Assembly (NCBI GenBank): GCA_937974135.1 | Contig: CALJIH010000143.1 | Span: forward strand, 1-12,911 | Source: an uncultured Cocleimonas sp. | GTDB lineage: Bacteria > Pseudomonadota > Gammaproteobacteria > Thiotrichales > Thiotrichaceae | Direction: 5' to 3' | DNA: 12,911 bases | Translations under genes and position numbers: made by a program | In this document: positions 6,620-12,911 of the stretch, piece after piece | Numbering within the stretch: position 1 is the stretch's first letter | Layout: each line of letters opens with the position of its first letter | Notes under the pieces: model-generated | Seen by the model: only the letters and a program-made list of their open reading frames with translations | Database searches by the model: none | Told to the model about the DNA's origin: nothing

Positions 6620-6641
6620 TATAGGCGGGTATTCGCCTATA
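6620..6641. promoter_or_regulatory. Perfect inverted repeat between sucC and the pilSR cluster
   Basis: TATAGGCG and CGCCTATA form a perfect 8-bp inverted repeat around a 6-nt spacer. It lies about 105 nt upstream of sucC and 84 nt upstream of the -10 box at 6725. A smaller palindrome, AGTATCATACT, lies at 6593-6603. The 22-bp size and location suit a dimeric regulator's operator; it could also be a stem-loop in a sucC leader. I see no convincing sucC promoter in this gap. Confidence 0.45.
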
Positions 6642-6724
6642 AGCATAGTTTTTAATAATCTTTATTGATTTGTAAATCTTATGTTTGTAGTGAAATCAAT
6701 CAGCATAATTTATAAGATCGCGCG

Positions 6725-6730
6725 TATAAT
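6725..6730 (+). promoter_or_regulatory. Candidate -10 box for the small gene and pilSR
   Basis: A perfect TATAAT follows a GC-rich CGCG, but no good -35 box lies 16-18 nt upstream. Initiation near 6737 would give a leader of about 27 nt to the ATG at 6764. It would leave the in-frame TTG at 6740 almost without leader, which favours the ATG as start. Confidence 0.5.
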
Positions 6731-6763
6731 GACTATTTTTTGATAAATTATTTGAGTTTAATC

Positions 6764-7009
6764 ATGTTTGGACGGCTTTTTCTTATTCTCGTTCTGCTGG
6801 CAGTCAGCTTGTATATTGTAAAATACCTTCGTACAAAGCTGGACCAGTCACAAAAGCACAATGATAAAGACTCAAAAGATAATAACCAGAATACTAAAAA
6901 ACTCATGGTTAAGTGCCAACATTGTGGTCTGCATATTCCAGAAAAAGAAGCGATAAAAAAAGGGGATAATACATTTTGCAGCTTGGAGCACGCCAAAAAG
7001 GAGCTTTAG
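6764..7009 (+). CDS. Small membrane-anchored zinc-ribbon-like protein (PP0621-type)
   Basis: An 81-aa protein has an N-terminal membrane segment (residues 4-19, LFLILVLLAVSLYIV). A hydrophilic Lys/Asp/Asn-rich linker follows (24-46). The C-terminal domain holds C51-x2-C54 and C72-x3-H76, a likely zinc site. This matches the small PP0621-type proteins that commonly precede pilS in gammaproteobacteria; the function of that family is unknown to me. I chose ATG 6764 over in-frame TTG 6740 because it puts the hydrophobic segment right after MFGR, as in relatives, and fits the -10 box at 6725. Its end overlaps the probable pilS start by 34 nt and it carries the pilS ribosome binding site, so co-expression is likely. 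The divergent neighbour is sucC. Confidence 0.8.
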   Translation: MFGRLFLILVLLAVSLYIVKYLRTKLDQSQKHNDKDSKDNNQNTKKLMVKCQHCGLHIPEKEAIKKGDNTFCSLEHAKKEL

Positions 7010-8640
7010 ACACTAATATTGGGGGAATAAATTACTCAGACTTAGTTGTTACTGCTGATCGCTGGGCGCCTCTACAGTTATATTGTATTTACCGTTTGAT
7101 ACTTGCTGGTATTTTTCTCGTGTTTTCACTAACCGAGATTACCTCTGTAAATATCGGCACGTCTAAAAGTCAATTATTTGCAATTTCCGTAAATACCTAT
7201 TTAGGGTTTGCTTTACTAGGTGTGTTTTTATCGCATATAAGAAAACCTAGTTCTACCAAGCAGCTCTATTTGAATTCAACAGTTGATATTATTTTTCTAT
7301 TATCAGTTGTATTCACCAGTGGGGGTCTAAGTTCTGGTTTAGGAATTTTAATTTTATTACCGGTTATTTTACCCAATATTTTAAATCCTGGTCAGATATC
7401 ACTGTTACTATCAGCATTAACCGTACTTGCATTAATGGGTATTCAAGCCTTTATGCAAAGTCAGATAAAAGATGGTTCTTATGAGGTTTTTCATACGGGT
7501 GTTTTATCATTATTTATAATGACGATCTCGTGGGTTGCCGGAACATGGTTTGAAAAAGCATCTATCACAGCAGAATTAGCCAAGCGTCGTGGCATTGATT
7601 TAGAAAACTTATCACAACTCAATCAGTCAATACTCGATCAATTACAAACAGGCATTGTTGTCCTTGATCATAATGCAGCTATCAGACATTTAAATCCCAC
7701 AGCTTGGGATATGCTGGGTCAACCAGATGATTGGCGTTCGCATCAATTAAAAGAATACGCACCAGAACTCAGTAATCATTTAGAGTTCTGGAAAGCGAAT
7801 GTTGCACCTAAAGTCGCTAGTTATGATCTCAAACACTGGAAATCTACTGAATTCACCTTACGCTTATCTCAGCTTGGAATACGTAACCAAGGTGTAGTGT
7901 TGATGTACATCGAAGACACTAGAATGCAACGAGAAAAACAACAAGACGTTAAAATGGCTTCTTTAGGTCAGTTAACGGCAAATATTGCCCATGAAATTCG
8001 AAATCCGTTAGGTGCAATTAGTCATGCGGCACAATTACTTTCAGAATCTCCTGATTTAGATAAAGCCGATGAACGAATGATTCAAATCATTCAGGCCAAC
8101 TCCAAACGTATGAATGGCACTATCGAGAGTGTGTTAAATCTTTCTCGTAAAAATAATCCTAAACGTGAACATATCCGTTTAAAACTTTGGCTGAATGAGT
8201 TTGTAAATGAATTCATCATGCAATCTTCACTTAACAAAAAACAAATTGGCTTATTTTTAGATTTGCCTGATGCGTCAATACAATTTGATCCTATGCACCT
8301 TCATCAAGTGATGTGGAACTTGTGTAGAAATGCTGAAAAGTATGCTCGTGATGATGTCTCAGAGCTAATCATTGATATCCAAGGAACTCACCCAAGCCAT
8401 ACCCGCGATATTGTGTTGAGTGTTATTGACAATGGTAAAGGCGTACCAGATAAAAATATTGAAAGGCTATTTGAACCCTTCTTCACTACCAGCTCACAAG
8501 GTGAAGGAACAGGCTTAGGGCTTTTCATGGCAAGAGAGCTTTGTTTAAGCAACGGAGCTTCGCTTGAATACATAAAACTTCAAGCTGGTGGAAGTTGTTT
8601 TAGATTAGTCTTTACTCAATCGAAACTAGATGTTGAATAA
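6976..8640 (+). CDS. pilS: Sensor histidine kinase PilS
   Basis: PilS is the inner-membrane sensor kinase that phosphorylates PilR to control type IV pilin expression. The 554-aa product has several hydrophobic segments between about residues 34 and 192, as in the multi-pass PilS sensor. A PAS-like stretch follows (about 219-315, LQTGIVVLDHNAAIRHLNP). The HisKA H-box is ASLGQLTANIAHEIRNPLG with phospho-acceptor His339. The ATPase domain has the N-box (HQVMWNLCRNAEKYA, N448 and N452), G1 (DNGKG, 485-489), F-box (FEPFFTT) and G2 (GTGLGL, 511-516). No ATG is usable before the membrane region. The best start is TTG 6976, with AGGGGA at 6961-6966 as ribosome binding site, inside the upstream gene. 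PilR follows 26 nt after the stop. Confidence 0.93.
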   Translation: MQLGARQKGALDTNIGGINYSDLVVTADRWAPLQLYCIYRLILAGIFLVFSLTEITSVNIGTSKSQLFAISVNTYLGFALLGVFLSHIRKPSSTKQLYLNSTVDIIFLLSVVFTSGGLSSGLGILILLPVILPNILNPGQISLLLSALTVLALMGIQAFMQSQIKDGSYEVFHTGVLSLFIMTISWVAGTWFEKASITAELAKRRGIDLENLSQLNQSILDQLQTGIVVLDHNAAIRHLNPTAWDMLGQPDDWRSHQLKEYAPELSNHLEFWKANVAPKVASYDLKHWKSTEFTLRLSQLGIRNQGVVLMYIEDTRMQREKQQDVKMASLGQLTANIAHEIRNPLGAISHAAQLLSESPDLDKADERMIQIIQANSKRMNGTIESVLNLSRKNNPKREHIRLKLWLNEFVNEFIMQSSLNKKQIGLFLDLPDASIQFDPMHLHQVMWNLCRNAEKYARDDVSELIIDIQGTHPSHTRDIVLSVIDNGKGVPDKNIERLFEPFFTTSSQGEGTGLGLFMARELCLSNGASLEYIKLQAGGSCFRLVFTQSKLDVE

Positions 8641-8666
8641 TAAATATAACTAAGAGTAAAAATACA

Positions 8667-10052
8667 ATGACACAACGTGTATTAGTAATAGATGACGAAC
8701 CAGATATCCGAGAGCTTCTAGAACTCACTCTATTAAGAATGGGGTTAGAAACTGCTACTGCGGGTAATGTTCAAGATGCTCTTTTGGAAATTCAAAATTT
8801 CAAACCTGATCTATGCCTAACAGATATGAAGTTACCTGATGGTACCGGTTTTGATGTGGTACGTTACATCCAAAGCAATTTTCCTCATATTCCGGTTGCA
8901 GTAATCACTGCATTTGGAAGTATGGATGCTGCTGTCGAAGCTTTAAAAGCAGGAGCTTATGATTTCGTCTCGAAACCTGTAGATCTGGCTAAATTAAGGG
9001 ATCTAGTACAAACCGCGCTCAAACTTTCGCAACAGCATCTACCAGGAAATAATAATGCTAATGATATTGACGTAGAAAACGACTCAAATCCAATCATTGG
9101 AAAATCTCCTGCGATTAAACAACTAAAAGCAACCATCTCAAAGTTAGCAAGAAGCCAAGCGCCAGTGTTTATTCATGGTGCATCTGGTACGGGTAAAGAA
9201 TTAGTAGCAAAACAAATTCATCAGCAAAGCCCTAGATCAGCGGGTGCATTTGTGCCTGTTAACTGTGGTGCAATTCCTGAAACACTAATGGAGAGTGAAT
9301 TTTTTGGACATAAAAAAGGTAGTTTTACGGGTGCTATAGAAGATAAGCAAGGTTTATTTGAAGCAGCACACCATGGAACATTATTTTTAGATGAAGTAGC
9401 AGATTTACCGTTAAGCATGCAGGTAAAATTATTAAGAGCTATTCAAGAAAAAGCCGTCAAAGCAATTGGTGGAGTAGAAGAAGTTGGGATAGATACACGT
9501 ATCTTAAGTGCTACGCATAAAAACTTAGAGAATGAAGTTGAGAAAGGTAATTTCAGGCAAGATTTATACTACAGACTAAATGTTATTAAGCTAGACGTTC
9601 CATCACTGGAAGAACGGGGTGACGATATCATACTTTTAGCTGAACACTTTTTAAATCTTATAGCGAAACGATGGGAAATGCCAAAAGCGGTACTTTCTAA
9701 AGAATCTATTGAACATCTTAAAAAATATAACTTCCCAGGAAATGTAAGAGAGCTAGAAAATATTTTAGAAAGGGCATGTACATTAGCAGATGAGGAATAC
9801 ATCGAACCTTCTGATTTACAATTAAGTACCGCTAATTTAGATGTGTCAAAACCTCGAATTGAAATTCCTCGACATGAAATTGAAGGACTTGCAGATAAGC
9901 CTACGCATTCTGAATCATCTGAAAAAGATATTATTATCGATGCGTTAAATAAAACTCGTTGGAATAGAACAGCAGCTGCAAAATCTTTAGGAATGACTTT
10001 CAGGCAATTAAGATACAGAATTAAAAAATATGAGCTAGATCAAAATCTATAA
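8667..10052 (+). CDS. pilR: Sigma-54-dependent response regulator PilR
   Basis: PilR is the NtrC-family partner of PilS and activates sigma-54-dependent transcription of pilA. The 461 residues show all three domains. The receiver (1-120) has D10 and D11, phospho-acceptor D53, T81 and K103. The central AAA+ domain (about 142-375) has Walker A GASGTGKE (171-178), the sigma-54-contacting loop GSFTGA (218-223), Walker B TLFLDEV (238-244), and RQDLYYRLNV near 297-306. A Fis-type helix-turn-helix closes the protein (433-455, NRTAAAKSLGMTFRQLRYR). A linker of about 40 residues (381-420) precedes it. Its ribosome binding site is weak (AAGAG), as expected for a gene coupled to pilS. pilA is not in the window, and I found no convincing sigma-54 promoter here. 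Confidence 0.96.
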   Translation: MTQRVLVIDDEPDIRELLELTLLRMGLETATAGNVQDALLEIQNFKPDLCLTDMKLPDGTGFDVVRYIQSNFPHIPVAVITAFGSMDAAVEALKAGAYDFVSKPVDLAKLRDLVQTALKLSQQHLPGNNNANDIDVENDSNPIIGKSPAIKQLKATISKLARSQAPVFIHGASGTGKELVAKQIHQQSPRSAGAFVPVNCGAIPETLMESEFFGHKKGSFTGAIEDKQGLFEAAHHGTLFLDEVADLPLSMQVKLLRAIQEKAVKAIGGVEEVGIDTRILSATHKNLENEVEKGNFRQDLYYRLNVIKLDVPSLEERGDDIILLAEHFLNLIAKRWEMPKAVLSKESIEHLKKYNFPGNVRELENILERACTLADEEYIEPSDLQLSTANLDVSKPRIEIPRHEIEGLADKPTHSESSEKDIIIDALNKTRWNRTAAAKSLGMTFRQLRYRIKKYELDQNL

Positions 10053-10086
10053 AATAGTATTTAGTATTATTTCTCTTTCTCCAAAT

Positions 10087-10114
10087 AAAAAGCCCACATA
10101 AATGTGGGCTTTTT
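10087..10114. terminator. Bidirectional terminator between pilR and the FadL-type gene
   Basis: AGCCCACA and TGTGGGCT form an 8-bp stem with a 4-nt loop, flanked by an A-run on the left and a T-run on the right. It can end transcription from both directions. It sits between the convergent pilR stop (10052) and the porin stop (10136). Confidence 0.93.
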
Positions 10115-10135
10115 ATTGTATTTTTTGAAGTTATC

Positions 10136-11200
10136 TTAAAAACTTTTTGCAAACTTCAATCCAACAGTAACAACATCATTATCTTTAAATGGAATTGATC
10201 CTGAAGTTGCTGTTGTGACTGTATCACCAAGCTTTCTGTATTGAACACCTATGCTTGTTGAAAATCCATCTTTAGCGGTAAATTTTAAGCCTAAGGCTAT
10301 GCCTCTCTCACCATCTTGAGGTGAAAATGGACTCGATGGTTCTCCAGTACTTGGTTCATAGTTCAAAGTTACGGAACCACTGATAGAGTCACTAAATTTA
10401 CGACCTATACCTAATTTGTAGTCTGTCGTATCATCAAAGGTTGATAATTGTGTTGTACCCAAGAAAAGCACTTGGGAATCAGCCCAATTTGTTCGGCGGA
10501 TACTACCAAAGAGAAGCGTATCTTTAGCGATACCAGATTGGAATTCTAAGGTCCATGTTTTAGGGGTTCCTGCTTTTGTATCACCTAAACTCAATCCTCC
10601 TAAAGCTGGAATCGTCGTGTCAAGATCGAATTCTAAATCTGATTCGTACGTGAGACTTGCACGAAGTGCTATCTTTGGAATCGAGTACGCCGCTCCGACA
10701 ACAAAACCTGTATCTGTATCTTGATTAAATTTGGTAGCGCCTGGGATTGTGGGATTTAAAGATCTCAAATCAGCATTACCTCTTACCGTTTGATACTTGA
10801 TACCACCAAAGGCGCTAATACGATCTGTTGCATTGTAACGGCCCAAAGCAGTGTACGATTCTGAACTAACTGATCCGTTCAAAGTAGTACCGATTGGTTG
10901 ATAATTTACATCTACTCCAATTGGCTGAGTGTTGACCATTAAACCAAGTCCAAATTTATTATTTAGTTGGTGTTTGTATGAGAAACGCAAAGTATCAACA
11001 CGTTCCGCTATATTTGCCTCAGGGGCAAAGGACGTTGTAACTGAAGGTCTAGCCCTAGCTAACGTTAGTTCAGCGTAATTTCCTTTTTCGAAAAGAAAGC
11101 TTGGAGTGAAAACTAAACGATCCAAACCAGTAACTCCTAGTGCGCTAGTACTGATAAGTACCGCTGATACAGCCGTGGCAATTTTTATTGTGCTTTTCAT
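10136..11200 (-). CDS. OmpP1/FadL/TodX-family outer-membrane protein
   Basis: FadL-type barrels move long-chain fatty acids or other hydrophobic compounds across the outer membrane. The 354-aa protein has a Sec signal peptide (about 1-22, MKSTIKIATAVSAVLISTSA). A segment like LFEKGNYAELTLARARPSV (36-54) recalls a FadL subgroup. Many alternating amphipathic strands follow, then the late motif GVQYRKLGD and a C-terminal phenylalanine (TVGLKFAKSF), the usual signal for barrel assembly. It is shorter than E. coli FadL, and I see no NPA hatch motif, so substrate choice may differ. The Shine-Dalgarno AAAGGAG (11211-11217) supports the ATG. It is divergent from the lipase gene, with a promoter and palindrome at 11228-11264. 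The fatty-acid role is inferred from family and neighbour. Confidence 0.82.
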   Translation of the reverse strand: MKSTIKIATAVSAVLISTSALGVTGLDRLVFTPSFLFEKGNYAELTLARARPSVTTSFAPEANIAERVDTLRFSYKHQLNNKFGLGLMVNTQPIGVDVNYQPIGTTLNGSVSSESYTALGRYNATDRISAFGGIKYQTVRGNADLRSLNPTIPGATKFNQDTDTGFVVGAAYSIPKIALRASLTYESDLEFDLDTTIPALGGLSLGDTKAGTPKTWTLEFQSGIAKDTLLFGSIRRTNWADSQVLFLGTTQLSTFDDTTDYKLGIGRKFSDSISGSVTLNYEPSTGEPSSPFSPQDGERGIALGLKFTAKDGFSTSIGVQYRKLGDTVTTATSGSIPFKDNDVVTVGLKFAKSF

Positions 11201-11227
11201 GATGATATCTCTCCTTTAGATGAAAAC

Positions 11228-11264
11228 ATTATGCATAAGGCTTACATTAGGTCAAGGGTTGACC
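11228..11264 (-). promoter_or_regulatory. Sigma-70-type promoter of the FadL-type gene with palindrome over the -35
   Basis: On the minus strand, TTGACC (11250-11255) is a -35 box, followed after 16 nt by CATAAT (11228-11233) as -10. The predicted start near 11221 gives a leader of about 20 nt. The -35 forms half of a perfect palindrome, GGTCAAGGGTTGACC (11250-11264: 6-bp arms, 3-nt spacer). A dimeric regulator bound there would block RNA polymerase, so repression is the simplest reading. It does not look like the E. coli FadR site. Confidence 0.6.
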
Positions 11265-11298
11265 GCAAATAAATAGAACGGTTGCTCTTTTTTTGCTT

Positions 11299-11349
11299 TT
11301 TAGTATGATAGTGCTGATGTTTTTACCAAAGTTTACTATGATATTGGTA
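11299..11349. promoter_or_regulatory. Near-identical direct repeats and an inverted repeat upstream of the lipase gene
   Basis: TTTAGTATGATAGT (11299-11312) and TTTACTATGATATT (11332-11345) match at 12 of 14 positions and begin 33 nt apart, about three helical turns. An inverted repeat TACCAA / TTGGTA (11324-11329, 11344-11349) overlaps the second copy. They could be activator sites for the lipase gene, but the region is AT-rich and I see no clear promoter next to them. Confidence 0.35.
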
Positions 11350-11429
11350 GAAATTAATCATATTAAGTCTATCAGCCCCAAAAAGTGCATACTATGTAAG
11401 TGCTCGGCTTAACAACATAAGGAAATAAC

Positions 11430-12839
11430 ATGGATTTATTAACAAAATCATTTTCAACAAAAATTGTCATTATTTTTACCGCTTTATTGTTAAGTGCGTG
11501 CGGAGGAAGAGATACCAATGATCCTTCTGGTAGCGCTACAGCCTCTACTGCTGATTTACAAACCCTTGCGGACAATGCTGTTGCACAACAACTAGTCATT
11601 GTTCCGACTGGGTTTACTACTAATCAGGCTGCCAGCCTAGCGGCAGGTGTACCCGACGCAGGTTTGCCAGGTATAGCTGATCTTTATGTAGGCGCCTTGG
11701 ATTTACCATATTATTTTGACACATCAAACTCACTTACAAGCTTTTGGTTACCATCTTTAGATGTTCGTGAAACATTAAATGTTCCAGTGTTGATGGCAAT
11801 TCCGAATGCAAATGCTGTTAATCCACTATCAGGACAAGCAGTAGTAATGCCTGAATCAGGCTGGCCTATTGTTATGTTCCAACATGGTATAACACAAGAT
11901 CGTACAAATTTAATTGCCATTGCTGATTCACTAGCTTCAGCTGGTTTTGCATCTATTGCTATTGATTTACCCACACACGGAATAATAGATATTGCTAATC
12001 CTCTCCATGCAAATCATCCCGGTAGTCCTCTTACACCAGCGAATCCTTTTCCAAATGATGTAGAACAAACGTATGGACAAAATGCGACATCTGGTGAAAA
12101 CTTCATAAATTTAACCAGTTTACTCACTTCTCGTGACAATGTTCGTCAAGGTGCCGCAAATCTAATTTCACTTCGTAAAAGTTTGGGTGGCATTGTCAAT
12201 GTTGCAACAGGAACCTCTGTTGCTATAGATACTACTAGAGTTGGTCTTGTAGCTCACTCACTAGGTGGCATTATAGCAGTTGACTATCTTGGTGTTGAAA
12301 CTACACCAACGCCTACTTCTATTCTTACTTCGGGGGCAACGATAAGCGATATTTTACAAGAATCACCTGCTTTTGCTCCTCGTATAGAAGCAGGTTTAGC
12401 TGCAGCTCTAGGGATAACTACACCTCAAGGCATTGCAATATTTTATGCAAATGCACAAGAGTTAATAGATGCAGGCGAACCAGCTAATTATGCCGCAGCC
12501 GCAGCCGCAACTCATCCGATACATCTTGTGGAAGTACTTAACGATCTAACGGTGCCAAATTCCACAACTGAGAATTTAGCATCTCTTATGGGAGCTGTTA
12601 CCGTATCCTCAACAACACCAGGTATTGCTCCAGGGAACCCTGGAATTGTTCGTTTTACTAGCGGCGAACACGGATCCCCTCTCAGCCCAGATCGTTCAAT
12701 TAACCCAGATTTTACTCCAAACACAGTACCTGATCGTGATTTTCTAGCTGTAACTACAGAAATTCAAACACAAGTTGCGATTTTCCAAGCAACTAGTGGT
12801 ACGGTAATTCAGATTTCTAACAGTGACGTGATCCAGTAA
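11430..12839 (+). CDS. Lipase/lysophospholipase lipoprotein, Pla-1/cef (VolA-like) type
   Basis: A 469-aa alpha/beta hydrolase is anchored as a lipoprotein. The signal peptide ends in lipobox L21-S22-A23-C24, followed by GG. Residues 145-184 hold WPIVMFQHGIT and IAIDLPTHG, typical of Pla-1/cef-type lipases, with H152-G153 at the oxyanion position. The nucleophile elbow is VAHSLGG with Ser277; the first position is Ala where most relatives have Gly. Asp372 (LNDLTVPN) and His414 (GEHGSPLSP) complete a plausible triad. The likely role is release of fatty acids from lipids at the cell surface. In Vibrio the related VolA lysophospholipase is a surface lipoprotein encoded beside fadL, as here, though I recall VolA as considerably longer. 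Shine-Dalgarno AAGGAAA supports the start. Exact substrate unknown. Confidence 0.87.
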   Translation: MDLLTKSFSTKIVIIFTALLLSACGGRDTNDPSGSATASTADLQTLADNAVAQQLVIVPTGFTTNQAASLAAGVPDAGLPGIADLYVGALDLPYYFDTSNSLTSFWLPSLDVRETLNVPVLMAIPNANAVNPLSGQAVVMPESGWPIVMFQHGITQDRTNLIAIADSLASAGFASIAIDLPTHGIIDIANPLHANHPGSPLTPANPFPNDVEQTYGQNATSGENFINLTSLLTSRDNVRQGAANLISLRKSLGGIVNVATGTSVAIDTTRVGLVAHSLGGIIAVDYLGVETTPTPTSILTSGATISDILQESPAFAPRIEAGLAAALGITTPQGIAIFYANAQELIDAGEPANYAAAAAATHPIHLVEVLNDLTVPNSTTENLASLMGAVTVSSTTPGIAPGNPGIVRFTSGEHGSPLSPDRSINPDFTPNTVPDRDFLAVTTEIQTQVAIFQATSGTVIQISNSDVIQ

Positions 12840-12859
12840 TTTAAAATAAATACTATTGC

Positions 12860-12911
12860 AAAAGACACCCCCCTACTTTTTAGTTAATTTAAAAACGTCA
12901 AAAAGTAGGGG
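12860..12911 (+). repeat. REP-like inverted pair (C-rich unit, then G-rich unit), cut by window end
   Basis: The C-rich unit at 12860-12881 is AAAAGACACCCCCC, TAC, TTTTT. After an 18-nt spacer, 12900-12911 begins an inverse unit (AAAAAAGTAGGG) that runs off the window. The order is opposite to the pair at 2509-2561. It starts 21 nt after the lipase stop codon, and no other terminator is visible there. Confidence 0.78.

Noticed and set aside
6740..6763. TTG at 6740 as start of the small membrane protein
   Set aside because: It would add eight residues before the natural MFGR start and lies only about 10 nt after a TATAAT box, leaving almost no leader.
11711..12724. Open frames on the minus strand inside the lipase gene
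   Set aside because: The plus-strand frame has a lipobox, a hydrolase motif set and a good start; the opposite frames have no domain signature.
2509..12911. CRISPR array or insertion-sequence ends from the repeated 22-mers
   Set aside because: Units are kilobases apart, occur in both orientations and flank no transposase or cas gene in the window; a REP-like family fits better.

Overview
The window looks like chromosome of an AT-rich gammaproteobacterium. The evidence is a PilS-PilR pair preceded by a small PP0621-type gene, proteobacterial sucC-sucD and queA, a tRNA-Leu(CAA) with encoded CCA, and a FadL-type porin facing a Pla-1/cef-type lipase lipoprotein. I cannot name the genus. Protein identities come from motif recognition by eye, not from a database search.

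Layout. Positions 1-2570 are an accessory region with two exported proteins. One is a lipoprotein (58-963); the other is a secreted modular protein (1196-2467). They share an unusual four-cysteine module, C-x7-C-x8-C-x12-C with an ERxPSC core, once in the first and five times in the second. Positions 2631-4263 are a minus-strand run: tRNA-Leu, a MaoC-type hot-dog hydratase, then queA. Positions 4453-6514 hold minus-strand sucC-sucD, the two succinyl-CoA synthetase subunits, ended by a strong terminator. Positions 6764-10052 are a plus-strand operon-like run: a small membrane-anchored zinc-ribbon-like protein, pilS (probable TTG start inside the previous gene) and pilR. Positions 10136-12839 hold a divergent pair: a FadL/OmpP1-type outer-membrane barrel (minus) and a serine-hydrolase lipoprotein (plus). 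The arrangement recalls VolA next to FadL in Vibrio, where a surface lipoprotein releases fatty acids and FadL takes them up.

Between genes there is a dispersed repeat of about 22 bp, consensus AAAAAGTRGGGRGGTGTC followed by TTTT. It occurs as an inverted pair at 2509-2561, a single unit at 4353-4374, a pair cut by the window end at 12860-12911, and perhaps a decayed unit at 1065-1087. It behaves like a REP-type intergenic palindromic element.

The most interesting items are the shared cysteine module and the five-module secreted protein built on it, the REP-like family, and the lipase/FadL pair with a perfect palindrome over the porin's -35 box. I found no CRISPR array, transposase, phage gene or defence system.
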